From Rhizobium sp. CF122 (GTDB lineage: Bacteria > Pseudomonadota > Alphaproteobacteria > Rhizobiales > Rhizobiaceae): a stretch of DNA of 64,000 nucleotides. Both the position numbers and the translations under genes were made by a program. Where the stretch lies: NCBI RefSeq assembly GCF_000282035.1, contig NZ_AKKA01000107.1:18875-82874 (forward strand), in the 5' to 3' direction. Below are positions 44,412 through 52,847 of this stretch, piece after piece. Under the pieces are notes generated by a model that had not been told where the DNA came from, did not search any database, and saw nothing but the letters and a program-made list of their open reading frames with translations. Positions within the stretch are counted from its first letter, which is position 1. The number at the start of each line of letters is the position of its first letter.

Positions 44412-45221
44412 ATGACTGTGGCATCAGGTTCACTAAAATCCTTGAGTTACGCCGTCCTTCTGACCTCCGTAGCCGCATCGGCTCATGCCCAATCCAGCGA
44501 AGAATTGGCGAAGAAGCTCTCAAACCCAATTGCCTCGCTGATTAGTGTTCCATTCCAATTCAACTACGACCAAGGCTACGGACCGCAGGATGGCGACCAT
44601 GCTACTCTGAATATCCAACCTGTAATTCCGTTCTCGCTAAATGAAGACTGGAACCTGATTTCGCGCACAATCCTGCCTGTGACCTGGCAAGATGATATCG
44701 CTGGACCGTCGGGAGAGCAGTTTGGCCTCGGTGACACGCTGCAGAGTTTCTTCCTGTCGCCTGCCAAACCAACCGAAAATGGAATCATCTGGGGCGTTGG
44801 CCCGGTGTTCCTGCTTCCCACAGCAACCGACGAGTTCCTCGGAAGCGGAAAGTGGGGCGCTGGTCCAACCGGCGTTGCTCTGAAGCAAGACGGGCCATGG
44901 ACCTTCGGAATACTGGCCAACCACGTATGGTCGTTCGCGGGGCAGAGCGACCGGGCTGACGTCAGTTCGACATTCCTGCAACCCTTCATCTCTTATACGA
45001 CGCACGAGGCATGGACGTTCTCGTTGAACACCGAGAGTACATACGACTGGGAAAATGATGAGTGGTCAATCCCGATTAACTTTCAGGTCTCAAAGGTGGT
45101 GAAGTTCGGCGAACAGCCCGTGAGCTTTGGCGTAGGCGCGCGTTACTGGGCGGATTCGCCGGAGAATGGGCCGGACGGCTGGGGAGTCCGGGCGGTGGTC
45201 ACATTCTTGTTTCCGAAATAG
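44412..45221 (+). CDS. outer-membrane beta-barrel-type protein (MetA/phenol-degradation-like family)
   Basis: The 269-residue protein has a signal peptide (about 1-26, ending ASAHA before QSSEELAKKL). Alternating hydrophobic strands follow: NLISRTILPVTWQ, GLGDTLQSFFLSPAKP, GVGPVFLLPTATDEFLGSGK. The last residues GVRAVVTFLFPK end in an aromatic/basic terminus like a barrel strand. GTAGGAG precedes the ATG. The pattern resembles proteins annotated as transporter in the phenol MetA-pathway family. Actual cargo is unknown. Confidence 0.65.
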   Translation: MTVASGSLKSLSYAVLLTSVAASAHAQSSEELAKKLSNPIASLISVPFQFNYDQGYGPQDGDHATLNIQPVIPFSLNEDWNLISRTILPVTWQDDIAGPSGEQFGLGDTLQSFFLSPAKPTENGIIWGVGPVFLLPTATDEFLGSGKWGAGPTGVALKQDGPWTFGILANHVWSFAGQSDRADVSSTFLQPFISYTTHEAWTFSLNTESTYDWENDEWSIPINFQVSKVVKFGEQPVSFGVGARYWADSPENGPDGWGVRAVVTFLFPK

Positions 45222-45258
45222 GATGTCGGCGACGGCTCAGCCTTTTTCTGACTAGCCT

Positions 45259-45417
45259 TCACCGGAAAGTTCCTCGCGCGATCAGCCATGTGCACCACAC
45301 CGAGAACAGGAACACAACGGCCATGGTCCACATGGGATAATCAAGTTCGGCCAACAAGAAACCGAATCCTGTCCCGCATACTGCTCCCAAGGCAGCCAGA
45401 AAAACTCGAGCCCTCAT
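45259..45417 (-). CDS. small two-helix membrane protein
   Basis: The 52-residue product (from MRARVFLAALGAVCGTGFGF) has two hydrophobic segments and a basic tail (LIARGTFR). An in-frame start at 45477 would add 20 residues. Small rhizobial genes of this kind are often real, but no family was recognised. Confidence 0.4.
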   Translation of the reverse strand: MRARVFLAALGAVCGTGFGFLLAELDYPMWTMAVVFLFSVWCTWLIARGTFR

Positions 45418-45639
45418 GCCCCACCATCTCGACCTGTGCGTCTCGCGCACCGTCGAGGGCGCAGCACCAACCCGCACCGCAATCGACTTGTGGCCGAGCC
45501 CTTGCTCAAATCTGTTATCTCAGAATCTCGCGGACACGCCGCATCTTTAGTCTCTCCGCTGGCATCCCGTTCCTTCCTCTCAGGCAACTGAAAGGACGAA
45601 CGTCTCACCAGCAGGACACCCCGACAAACAGCCCACTCA

Positions 45640-45734
45640 GGGGGCGACATCATCTCGGAACAAGGGGGCGGTTAATTCTCGGAATTGGGGGGCGGCATCA
45701 TTTCGGAATGCGGGGGCGGATTGCCTCGGAATCC
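45640..45734. repeat. four degenerate tandem repeats, probable IS21-family end
   Basis: Four units of about 23 bp share the pattern GGGGGCGRCATCATYTCGGAA: GGGGGCGACATCATCTCGGAA begins at 45640, then units near 45664, 45688 and 45711 are progressively degenerate. IS21-family elements carry such repeated transposase-binding sites at their ends. No istA/istB gene remains nearby, so this is a relic end. Confidence 0.5.
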
Positions 45735-45801
45735 GTAGCAAGCGCGGCAACTGGAAAGAAAGCGACAACTCGAGGCGCAGACCTATGGTGTCTAACGTCC
45801 C

Positions 45802-46620
45802 TTATGAAGCATCCGAAAACCGGTAGTTCATCCTTGTGTAAATCTGTTCGAATCCAGTCGCGATCAGATTGGCGTGAGAGATGTTCGGGTCGTTTGCCGT
45901 CGGTTGCGCGGTTTCAACGACAAATGATTTAACTCCCTGAGTGGCGCCCTCGTTCAGGCGCGCGGTGATGAGGGCCTTCTGAGCTCCTCGATTGCGAAAC
46001 TCGGGAATCGTTGCGCCACCACCAAGCCACGCCCAGCCATTTGACGCATACATTGCGCCGGTCGCAATTGCTTTTCCTTTCAGCTCGGCAAAGAAACAGG
46101 TCCAGCCTTCCTTGCCGACGATTGCTGACCAAAGTGGCATCAGGTTCGCTGGAAAGTTAAATCCGGCGCACATCATTGAACCGAAAATCTTGGCTTCGGC
46201 GACATTGACCTGTTGGGTGCTGATATCTCCAGTGTGGGTAAGGGGCGTGATAGGAGCGGCTCGTCGTAGCTTTGCCCACCCGTTACCTTCAGGGAGAAGC
46301 CCCTTTTTCCGTATCCAATCGCGCGTTTGCTGAGGAGCCGCGTCAGGGTTTACTTGCAAAAATCGGCGGCCTGCCTTCTTGCTCATCCACGCGTAGGCGG
46401 TGTCGAGGTCGTCGAGTTCTGCTATGCCGAGGATACGATTGAGACCGATGGCAGGCGCACTGGGCAGCGATATTGCGCAGCCTGCACCCAATTGCATACA
46501 GCAAAACGCAGCCTGGTCTGCGAGCGTCTGAGGAGCGATCATGAACAGATCGATAAATGCTCTCGCTTCGATGACATCTTCTTCAGGCACGGCGAGGCGC
46601 GATGCTGACGGATGATCCAT
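45802..46620 (-). CDS. GNAT-family N-acetyltransferase
   Basis: The 272-residue protein has a GNAT domain in its C-terminal half. WAWLGGGATIPEFRNRGAQK near 205-224 holds the acetyl-CoA pyrophosphate loop (RNRGAQ), and SFVVETAQPTANDPNISHAN marks the last strands. The N-terminal half is a second GNAT-like fold without an obvious loop (LDDLDTAYAWMSKKAGRRF). Substrate unknown. Confidence 0.7.
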   Translation of the reverse strand: MDHPSASRLAVPEEDVIEARAFIDLFMIAPQTLADQAAFCCMQLGAGCAISLPSAPAIGLNRILGIAELDDLDTAYAWMSKKAGRRFLQVNPDAAPQQTRDWIRKKGLLPEGNGWAKLRRAAPITPLTHTGDISTQQVNVAEAKIFGSMMCAGFNFPANLMPLWSAIVGKEGWTCFFAELKGKAIATGAMYASNGWAWLGGGATIPEFRNRGAQKALITARLNEGATQGVKSFVVETAQPTANDPNISHANLIATGFEQIYTRMNYRFSDAS

Positions 46621-46709
46621 GGCAGCGTCCTTGAGCTATCGATAAGCCAAACAGACATCACCGCAGCGAGGTCGACCACGGGATAAGCAGGCTGAGGTTG
46701 CGGGCGGAG

Positions 46710-47561
46710 TTAGAGCAGGAAGTTCAAAATCGCGGTGGCGATATCAGACGAATGCGTTTCCAAGGCAAAATGGCCCGTATCGAGGAACCTGACTTCGGCA
46801 TTCGGCAGATCCCGTTTGAAGGCTTCTGCACCGGCGGGCTGAAAGAATGGGTCCTTGTCGCCCCAGATTGCCAGGAATCTTGGCTGGTGCTGGCGAAAAT
46901 ATTCCTGAAACCTCGGATACATCGCCACGTTGCTCGCGTAATCGAGCGCAATGTCGAGCTGGATTTCTTCCGCATCCGGACGTGCCATGTAGACGGCATC
47001 GAGCGAATAGCCATCAGGCGACACCTTCGACAGATCCGAAACGCCATGTTCGTATTGCCAGCGTATGGCGGCAGGTTTCATGATCTCGCGCAGGGCATCC
47101 CGGTTGGCCTCCGTCGGCTCGGACCAATATCGCCTGATCGGGTTCCAGACCTCACTCAATCCCTCTTCATAGGCATTGCCATTCTGGGAAATGATGGCCG
47201 TTACGCGCTCCGGATACGCAATCGCAACGCGGAACCCGATGGGCGCTCCTATATCGAAAGCGTAGAGGGTAAACCTTTCGATCTTCAAAACCTCGATGAA
47301 CCTCTGGATGACACCGGCGAGATTGTCGAAAGTGTAGGCGAAGTTTGCTCGTGCGGGCGCTTCCGACTGGCCGAACCCTGGTATGTCGGGTGCGATAAGG
47401 TGGAATCGATCGGCGAGCTGTGGGATGAGATCGCGAAACATGTGGCTTGAAGACGGAAAGCCGTGCAGCAACAATAGCGTCGGTTTCATCGGATCGCCCG
47501 CCTGTCGATAGAATATTTTATGACCGTCGATATCGATGCGGTGATAGGTCGGATGTCTCAT
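46710..47561 (-). CDS. alpha/beta hydrolase (epoxide hydrolase / haloalkane dehalogenase-like)
   Basis: The 283-residue enzyme has oxyanion motif LLLHGFPSSSHMFRDL at 31-46, nucleophile aspartate in AFDIGAPIGF near 100, acid in WGDKDPFF and base histidine in DTGHFALETH. No signal peptide, so cytoplasmic. Its start overlaps the 3' end of the broken DUF1348 gene. A secreted paralogue (NGNAYEEGL and surrounding residues identical) lies at 48763. An aspartate nucleophile suits epoxides or haloalkanes; substrate unproven. Confidence 0.8.
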   Translation of the reverse strand: MRHPTYHRIDIDGHKIFYRQAGDPMKPTLLLLHGFPSSSHMFRDLIPQLADRFHLIAPDIPGFGQSEAPARANFAYTFDNLAGVIQRFIEVLKIERFTLYAFDIGAPIGFRVAIAYPERVTAIISQNGNAYEEGLSEVWNPIRRYWSEPTEANRDALREIMKPAAIRWQYEHGVSDLSKVSPDGYSLDAVYMARPDAEEIQLDIALDYASNVAMYPRFQEYFRQHQPRFLAIWGDKDPFFQPAGAEAFKRDLPNAEVRFLDTGHFALETHSSDIATAILNFLL

Positions 47562-47573
47562 CTTGTCCTCGCT

Positions 47574-48046
47574 TTAGAAGTCGAAATCGCTGAGGCCGGG
47601 ATGGCCCTCCGGCCGGCGGCCGAGCGGCCAACGAAACCGGCGATCCTGGCTCTGGATTGGTGCGTCGTCGATGGAGGTGAAGCGCTTTCGCATGAGGCCA
47701 TCGGCTCCAATTCCCGTTCGTTGCCATAAGACCGGAACCAGTTTCCGCTGTCGTCATGCCACTGATAGGCAAAGCGGACCGCGATGCGGTTGTCGCTAAA
47801 GGCCCAAAGCTTCTTGATCAGCCTGTATTCGAGCTCGCGTTGCCATTTCCGAGTGAGAAAGCTGACAATCGCTTCGCGGCCGTTTATGAATTCGGAACGG
47901 TTGCGCCGTTGGCTGTTCGGGGTGTAGGCCTGCGCCACCTTTTCGGGGTTGCGGCTATTCCAGCCATCCTCGGCAAGGGGCACCTTTTCCGTTGCGGAGG
48001 CGATCGAAAAGGGCGGCAGAGGCGGTCTTGTGGTGTCCATCATCAT
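47574..48046 (-). pseudogene. DUF1348 (NTF2-like) gene, frameshifted
   Basis: From the ATG at 48046 the frame gives a normal DUF1348 start (GWNSRNPEKVAQAYTPNSQR, RNRSEFINGREAIVSFLTRK, IAVRFAYQWHDDSGNWFRSY) up to GNE. The homologous continuation GLMRKRFTSIDDAPIQSQDR then RRFRWPLGRRPEGHPGLSDF DF lies in another frame and ends at 47574-47576. A one-base change near 47700-47720 explains it. The uncorrected frame would give a 162-residue protein with an unrelated tail. Sequencing error cannot be excluded. Confidence 0.75.
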
Positions 48047-48666
48047 TCGCCAAGTGCCTTCAGCCGAGCGCGCAGTTCTGCATTCTCCGCTTCCAGTTGG
48101 GCCAAGCGCTCACGCAACGGCGTTACCGCTGTCTCAACTTCCTGCTCGGTGTAGCGAGGCGTAATATGCTGAGGGCAGTTCCAATCGAACGCTTCCAGCT
48201 TGAGCCGGAAAATCCGCTCGGCCTTTGCGCGGTAGCCGGCGTCGAAAACGAGGTTGGTCAGTGCGGGGTCGGCATCAAGCTTCAGCTTCTCGACGTGCAT
48301 GTAGATCTTGAGACGCGCGCGTCGCGGATAATCCACCAGGAAGAGACAGGCCCGGTCGTTTGCGGCAAAGTTTCCCGTACTGATGTACTGGCGGTTCCCC
48401 CTGTAATCGGCGAAAGCCAGGGTTTTCCGGTCGACGGCTTTCAAAAAGCCTCGAGGCCCGCCGCGGTGCTGCACATAAGGCCAACCGGTTTCCGAGACTG
48501 ATGCAATGTAGAAGCTGTCCCGTGCAGCGATGAAGGCAAGCTCGTTCTCGGTGAAACTATCCGACTCTCGATGGTGGTCACCCAACCAGATCTGATCCGC
48601 ACCCATCTCGGCCCGTGCCAGCCGCACATTCGGAGTGATTGCAACTTCCAAAAAGTGGTACGGCAT
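48043..48666 (-). CDS. pyridoxamine-5'-phosphate-oxidase-family flavin-binding protein
   Basis: The 207-residue protein has a split-barrel FMN domain (ARDSFYIASVSETGWPYVQH, GGPRGFLKAVDRKTLAFADY, RGNRQYISTGNFAANDRACL). A C-terminal helix follows from about 170 (RYTEQEVETAVTPLRERLAQ, LEAENAELRARLKALGE), a heptad-like leucine pattern suggesting a coiled coil. The ATG overlaps nothing upstream; the stop overlaps the DUF1348 start by four bases. Starts further upstream are not conserved. Confidence 0.78.
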   Translation of the reverse strand: MPYHFLEVAITPNVRLARAEMGADQIWLGDHHRESDSFTENELAFIAARDSFYIASVSETGWPYVQHRGGPRGFLKAVDRKTLAFADYRGNRQYISTGNFAANDRACLFLVDYPRRARLKIYMHVEKLKLDADPALTNLVFDAGYRAKAERIFRLKLEAFDWNCPQHITPRYTEQEVETAVTPLRERLAQLEAENAELRARLKALGE

Positions 48667-48762
48667 GGCTGATCTCCAAAATCCGGAATATTCATCTCGC
48701 TGTGCGGTGCGACCTTGGTTTGGCGGGCCCTCGGTCACACCGCCGGCGACCATGCATGATGG

Positions 48763-49737
48763 TCACTTCTTTGCGATGTTGCGATCGAGAAAATCGTTGA
48801 TGAGCGGAGCAGCAATGTCCAACTTCTCTTCGAGCAGGAAGTGACCCGAATTCAGGATATGGATCTCGGCATCCGGTAAATCCTTGAGATACGGATGCGC
48901 GCCGGCCTCAGGAAAGATATAGTCGTTCTTGCCCCAGACGATCAGCGTGGGTGGTTTGCGCTCGCGAAAGAATCTTTGAAAGTCCGGGTAAAGGGGCACG
49001 TTGGTGCGGTAGTCATACAACATGTCGAGCTGTATATCCTTGTTGCCCGGACGGTCCAGGAGAGCCTGGTCGTGAACCCAGTTGTCGGGGCTTATGCGCG
49101 ACACGTCTTCCATGCCGTCGGTATACTGGAATTTGGTGGTTTCAAGGGTGAGGAGGCCGGAAAGTGCCTCGCGGCTCTTGTCTGATCCGTCAGACCAGTA
49201 GGTCTTGATCGGGTCCCAGAATTCCTTCAGCCCTTCCTCATAGGCGTTGCCGTTCTGGATGATCAGGCCGCTGACCCGTTCCGGATGTTTCAGCGCCAGA
49301 CGATAGCCGACGGGCGCGCCGTAATCCATGACATACATCGCGTAGCTTTTGGTCTCCAAATGACCCATCAGCTTATCGACGATGTCGGTGGCACCGGCAA
49401 ACGTATAGGCGTACGTGCTGCGATCGGGAGAGGCGCTCTGCCCGTAGCCCGGATAGTCCGGCGCAATGACATGGTACCGGTCTGCAAGAAGCGGGATCAG
49501 ATTTCGGAACATATGGGAGGACGTCGGAAAGCCGTGGAGCAGCAGCACGACCGGAGCGTCGGCCGGACCGGCTTCCCGATAGAAGATATCGAGGCCGTCG
49601 ATTTTTGCGGTACGGTAGTGGACGGGAGCCGGAGCTTTGCGATCTTCCGTTGTGGCGTGCGCGGGAACCGCGCTTGCGATTGTCGGGGCAGTCATGCTGG
49701 CGGCCGCTAGCATCAGACATATGATCAAACTACGCAT
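48763..49737 (-). CDS. exported alpha/beta hydrolase, paralogue of the 46710 enzyme
   Basis: The 324-residue enzyme has a signal peptide (MRSLIICLMLAAASMTAPTI, cleavage near ASA at 23). LLLHGFPTSSHMFRNLIPLL, the nucleophile aspartate in VMDYGAPVGYRLAL, acid in WGKNDYIF and base in NSGHFLLEEK follow. It is about 50 residues longer than its cytoplasmic paralogue because of the signal and linker. The start at 49737 gives a proper signal peptide; an upstream start at 49800 does not. It may act in the periplasm on the same type of substrate. Confidence 0.8.
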   Translation of the reverse strand: MRSLIICLMLAAASMTAPTIASAVPAHATTEDRKAPAPVHYRTAKIDGLDIFYREAGPADAPVVLLLHGFPTSSHMFRNLIPLLADRYHVIAPDYPGYGQSASPDRSTYAYTFAGATDIVDKLMGHLETKSYAMYVMDYGAPVGYRLALKHPERVSGLIIQNGNAYEEGLKEFWDPIKTYWSDGSDKSREALSGLLTLETTKFQYTDGMEDVSRISPDNWVHDQALLDRPGNKDIQLDMLYDYRTNVPLYPDFQRFFRERKPPTLIVWGKNDYIFPEAGAHPYLKDLPDAEIHILNSGHFLLEEKLDIAAPLINDFLDRNIAKK

Positions 49738-50148
49738 GATGGTCTCCCAATAATCGAGATGAAACAAAATTTGGCGTCGAATAGGGGCTGATCTGGCCAT
49801 TCAGACCGCACATCAGCCGTCGCGATAGGCAGTGTCAGGCCGTCGCCCCCGGTCAGGAGGTTGCGGCAACATGGAATCTCGATGCACGTAAATGTCTGGT
49901 TTGAACGCAACGGTGGAACAGCCGACGTCGCGGTTCATCAAGGGCTTCGATGGTTAGGAGTAAGCGGGTTTGTGATCGCTCTCAATTGCGATCTAGGTCA
50001 CGCGCAACTAGACGATGGCATTGCAGACGTAGACCTTGGTATATCGATTTGTCCTTACGCAACCCACAGAAATCCCGTAACTATTTCCCGCGGACGATAA
50101 TGAGGCCGGGTCTTTGGGTTCCGTCTCAAACTCTGCACGGAGAGTGTT
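49738..50148. other. divergent gap between hydrolase and histidine kinase
   Basis: No gene was recognised. The stretch must hold the promoters of the secreted hydrolase and of the divergent two-component operon. Confidence 0.4.
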
Positions 50149-52059
50149 GTGGATAGAGAGCCGGAAACCGATCCCATCATCGATCTGATCCCCGCAATGG
50201 TGTGGTCGGCAACATCGGATGGCATGCTGGATTTCGCCAACCAGCACTTTCTCGACTTTATCGGGGCGCCGCTCGAGGAAATCTCCGGAGAGAGATTCTA
50301 TGGGATATTCCATCCCGACGACACGTCGCGTCTCGCTTCCGAATGGCATGAGATCATGGCTTCCAAAAATGCGAGGGAGGTTGAGGGCAGGCTCAGGCGC
50401 GCCGACCGCCACTATCGTTGGTGCACGCTTCGACAAAAGCCTCGGCTCGATGGCGAAGGAAATGTCATGAGATGGTATGGTGTGGTCCTTGATATCGAAG
50501 ACCGCAAGCAGGCCGAAAATGCGCTGAAAGAGACGAAGACGGCACTTGCCGCCAGCGAAGAGAATCTGAGCCTCATCATCAATTCATTGCCTGTACTCGT
50601 ATGGTCAGCACGACCGGATGGCAGCGCCGATTTCGTCAATCAAAGCTGGTTGGATTATGCAGGTCGTCCTGCCGACCAAATCCTCGAATGGGGCTTCCTC
50701 GACCTTTACCACCCAGATGATATTCCAGGTATGGTCGACATCTGGAAGAGAGATCTCGAACATTCCGACCATACCGTTCTGAAGGGTCGTATTCGCGGAG
50801 CGGACGGTAACTACCGCTGGTTCTATTTCTCAGGCCGCAAGCTGATCGATGCCAACGGCGTCGTGCGTTGGTTCGGCTGCAATATCGATATCGAGGATCT
50901 GCAAGCCGCAGAGAATGCGCTAAGAGAAAGCGAAACTGCGCTCAGAGAAAGCGAACACAAGCTCAGTCTTATCATCAATACGATACCGGCGATGGCTTGG
51001 TCCTGTACTTCGGATGGCCGGCTTGAATACTTTAATCGAAACCTGATCGATTATGTCGGCCTACCCGTCGAGGAAATCGTAGGGTTCGGCTTTTATCGAA
51101 TGTTTCATCCCGATGATGTCGAGCCGATGCGTGTGGCCTGGAACGATATCGTCGCCACGAAAAAAAGTCGTCCGGTGGACGCTCGCATCAGACGTGCGGA
51201 TGGCGAATATCGATGGTTCAACCTCCGACAAAGCCCCCTTCTGGATATGGATGGGAATGTCGTGCGGTGGTACGGCGTCGTCGTCGATATAGAGGATCGC
51301 AAGCGGGCGGAAGAGTCCTTGAGACAAAGCCAGAGCAACCTGGCGCATGTGACGCGTATGACAGCCACGGGTGAACTTGCCGTTTCGATCGCCCATGAGG
51401 TAAATCAGCCACTAATGGCAATCGTCACAAATGCCGGCACGTGCCTGCGCTGGCTGCAACCGGGACACACCGATATCGAGCAGGCCCGGCTCGCGGCCGA
51501 GAGGATCGTCAAGGATGGTCATCGCGCCGGCGACATCATCGCGAGTATCCGGGCAATGGCTCAGAAGTCACCAGCCCGGATGGAGCAAACTGATTTGAAG
51601 GGCGCCTTGCATCACGTGCTGGATCTTTTGAGAGGGGAACTTCGTCATCGAGATATCGAACTCGATCTCGATCTTCCGCAACGGTCTCTTGAGGTCATTG
51701 GAGATCGAACCCAGTTGCAACAAGTCGTTCTGAATTTGGTCATGAACAGCGCCGAAGCGATGGCCACTTCTTCAGGGGAAAGGCGTATCGGCATCAGATG
51801 CGCCGAGGGCGAGCACCAATTCGTGAAAGTGAGCGTCTCGGATACGGGGCGCGGCGTTTCTTCCGACGAGTTGGAGCGGATTTTCGAAGCGTTCTACAGC
51901 ACAAAGGCAGATGGCATCGGGATGGGGCTTTCAATATGCCGTTCCATTGTCGAAGCCCATGGTGGCCGGATCTGGGCTTCGGCGGCAGACAGTCAGGTTG
52001 GCACGGTGTTCACGTTTACACTGCCGATGGCGGAGGTTACAGCCGCAGATGATCGATGA
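50149..52059 (+). CDS. soluble sensor histidine kinase with three PAS domains
   Basis: The 636-residue kinase has PAS/PAC units at about 8-122, 138-252 and 272-385. Each carries a YRW motif (DRHYRWCTLR, DGNYRWFYFS, DGEYRWFNLR) and PAC ending (IEDRK-like). A HisKA domain with H416 in SIAHEVNQPL and a HATPase domain follow (NLVMNSAEAM, SDTGRGVSSDELER, GIGMGLSICRSIVEAHGG). No membrane segment, so it senses an intracellular cue. GTG start with GGAGAG upstream. It overlaps the FixJ-type regulator gene. Confidence 0.9.
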   Translation: MDREPETDPIIDLIPAMVWSATSDGMLDFANQHFLDFIGAPLEEISGERFYGIFHPDDTSRLASEWHEIMASKNAREVEGRLRRADRHYRWCTLRQKPRLDGEGNVMRWYGVVLDIEDRKQAENALKETKTALAASEENLSLIINSLPVLVWSARPDGSADFVNQSWLDYAGRPADQILEWGFLDLYHPDDIPGMVDIWKRDLEHSDHTVLKGRIRGADGNYRWFYFSGRKLIDANGVVRWFGCNIDIEDLQAAENALRESETALRESEHKLSLIINTIPAMAWSCTSDGRLEYFNRNLIDYVGLPVEEIVGFGFYRMFHPDDVEPMRVAWNDIVATKKSRPVDARIRRADGEYRWFNLRQSPLLDMDGNVVRWYGVVVDIEDRKRAEESLRQSQSNLAHVTRMTATGELAVSIAHEVNQPLMAIVTNAGTCLRWLQPGHTDIEQARLAAERIVKDGHRAGDIIASIRAMAQKSPARMEQTDLKGALHHVLDLLRGELRHRDIELDLDLPQRSLEVIGDRTQLQQVVLNLVMNSAEAMATSSGERRIGIRCAEGEHQFVKVSVSDTGRGVSSDELERIFEAFYSTKADGIGMGLSICRSIVEAHGGRIWASAADSQVGTVFTFTLPMAEVTAADDR

Positions 52060-52672
52060 TCGCAAAAGAGGCCCCCCGACCGTCATCATCATCGATGACG
52101 ACGAAAGCGTCCGCGAAGCTTTAAAGGGATTGTTCGAATCCGTTGGTCTTGCCACCGAAACCCATGGCTCGGTGTCGGAGTTCCTTGTTGCGGATGATCC
52201 GCACCGGGCAGGTTGTATTGTTCTGGATATCCGTCTGCCAGGCCAGAGCGGTCTGGAGTTTCAAGAGGCGTTGGCGAAAAGCAGACATCCAAGGTCGGTG
52301 GTGCTGATCAGCGCCCATGTCGACGTCGCGATGGCTGTCCGCGCAATGAAAGCCGGCGCTATCGATGTTCTTACCAAGCCGGTGCGGGAGCAGGATTTGC
52401 TCGAAGCGGTGAACCGTGCTTTGGCAAGTGATAGCGCTCGACGTGAAGAGGCCAATCAAACGGCTGCATTGCGTCTGAGGTATTCCAAACTTACCGAGCG
52501 TGAGCGGCAGATTCTGGCATTGGTTGTCGCCGGAAAGCTGAACAAGCAGATTGCGGCTGAGGTCCAACTGGCGGAAGCCACCGTAAAGCTTCACCGCGGT
52601 CACATGATGCGGAAAATGCGCGCATCGTCAGTTGCAGATCTGGTTAGGATCGCGGGCATTCTGGAGCGCTAA
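52049..52672 (+). CDS. FixJ-type response regulator
   Basis: The 207-residue regulator has a receiver domain (TVIIIDDDESV at 11-21; phosphoacceptor D60 in VLDIRLPGQSG; switch lysine in TKPVRE) and a LuxR-type DNA-binding domain at about 140-205 (LTERERQILALVVAGKLNKQ, then EATVKLHRGHMMRKM). Its ATG lies 11 bp inside the kinase gene, so the two are coupled. Likely targets are the flanking hydrolase genes; this is inferred. Confidence 0.9.
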   Translation: MIDDRKRGPPTVIIIDDDESVREALKGLFESVGLATETHGSVSEFLVADDPHRAGCIVLDIRLPGQSGLEFQEALAKSRHPRSVVLISAHVDVAMAVRAMKAGAIDVLTKPVREQDLLEAVNRALASDSARREEANQTAALRLRYSKLTERERQILALVVAGKLNKQIAAEVQLAEATVKLHRGHMMRKMRASSVADLVRIAGILER

Positions 52673-52847
52673 AAGCGAACATTTGATGAATCGTTGTGCG
52701 ATCCCTTTACAAGAGTTGAGCTCGCCACAGAAGATAGCGATCGAGCCTTTCGAATACGTCCCAGTTCGGGACGAACATTCCGCGCTCCTATTTGGGCGCT
52801 GGAGGTCGCGGTTGCGCCAACAGCCGCCATTCCGCCCATGCGGGTGA
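52673..52847. other. gap between regulator and molybdoenzyme gene
   Basis: The two genes converge. No clear terminator or gene was seen. Confidence 0.35.

Noticed and set aside
45640..45734. Short tandem repeats considered as a CRISPR array
   Set aside because: Units abut with almost no spacer and degenerate quickly, and no cas genes are near; they fit insertion-sequence ends better.
47518..47772. Alternative minus-strand frame at the DUF1348 end as a separate gene
   Set aside because: It does not carry the conserved DUF1348 tail, which lies in a different frame ending at 47574.
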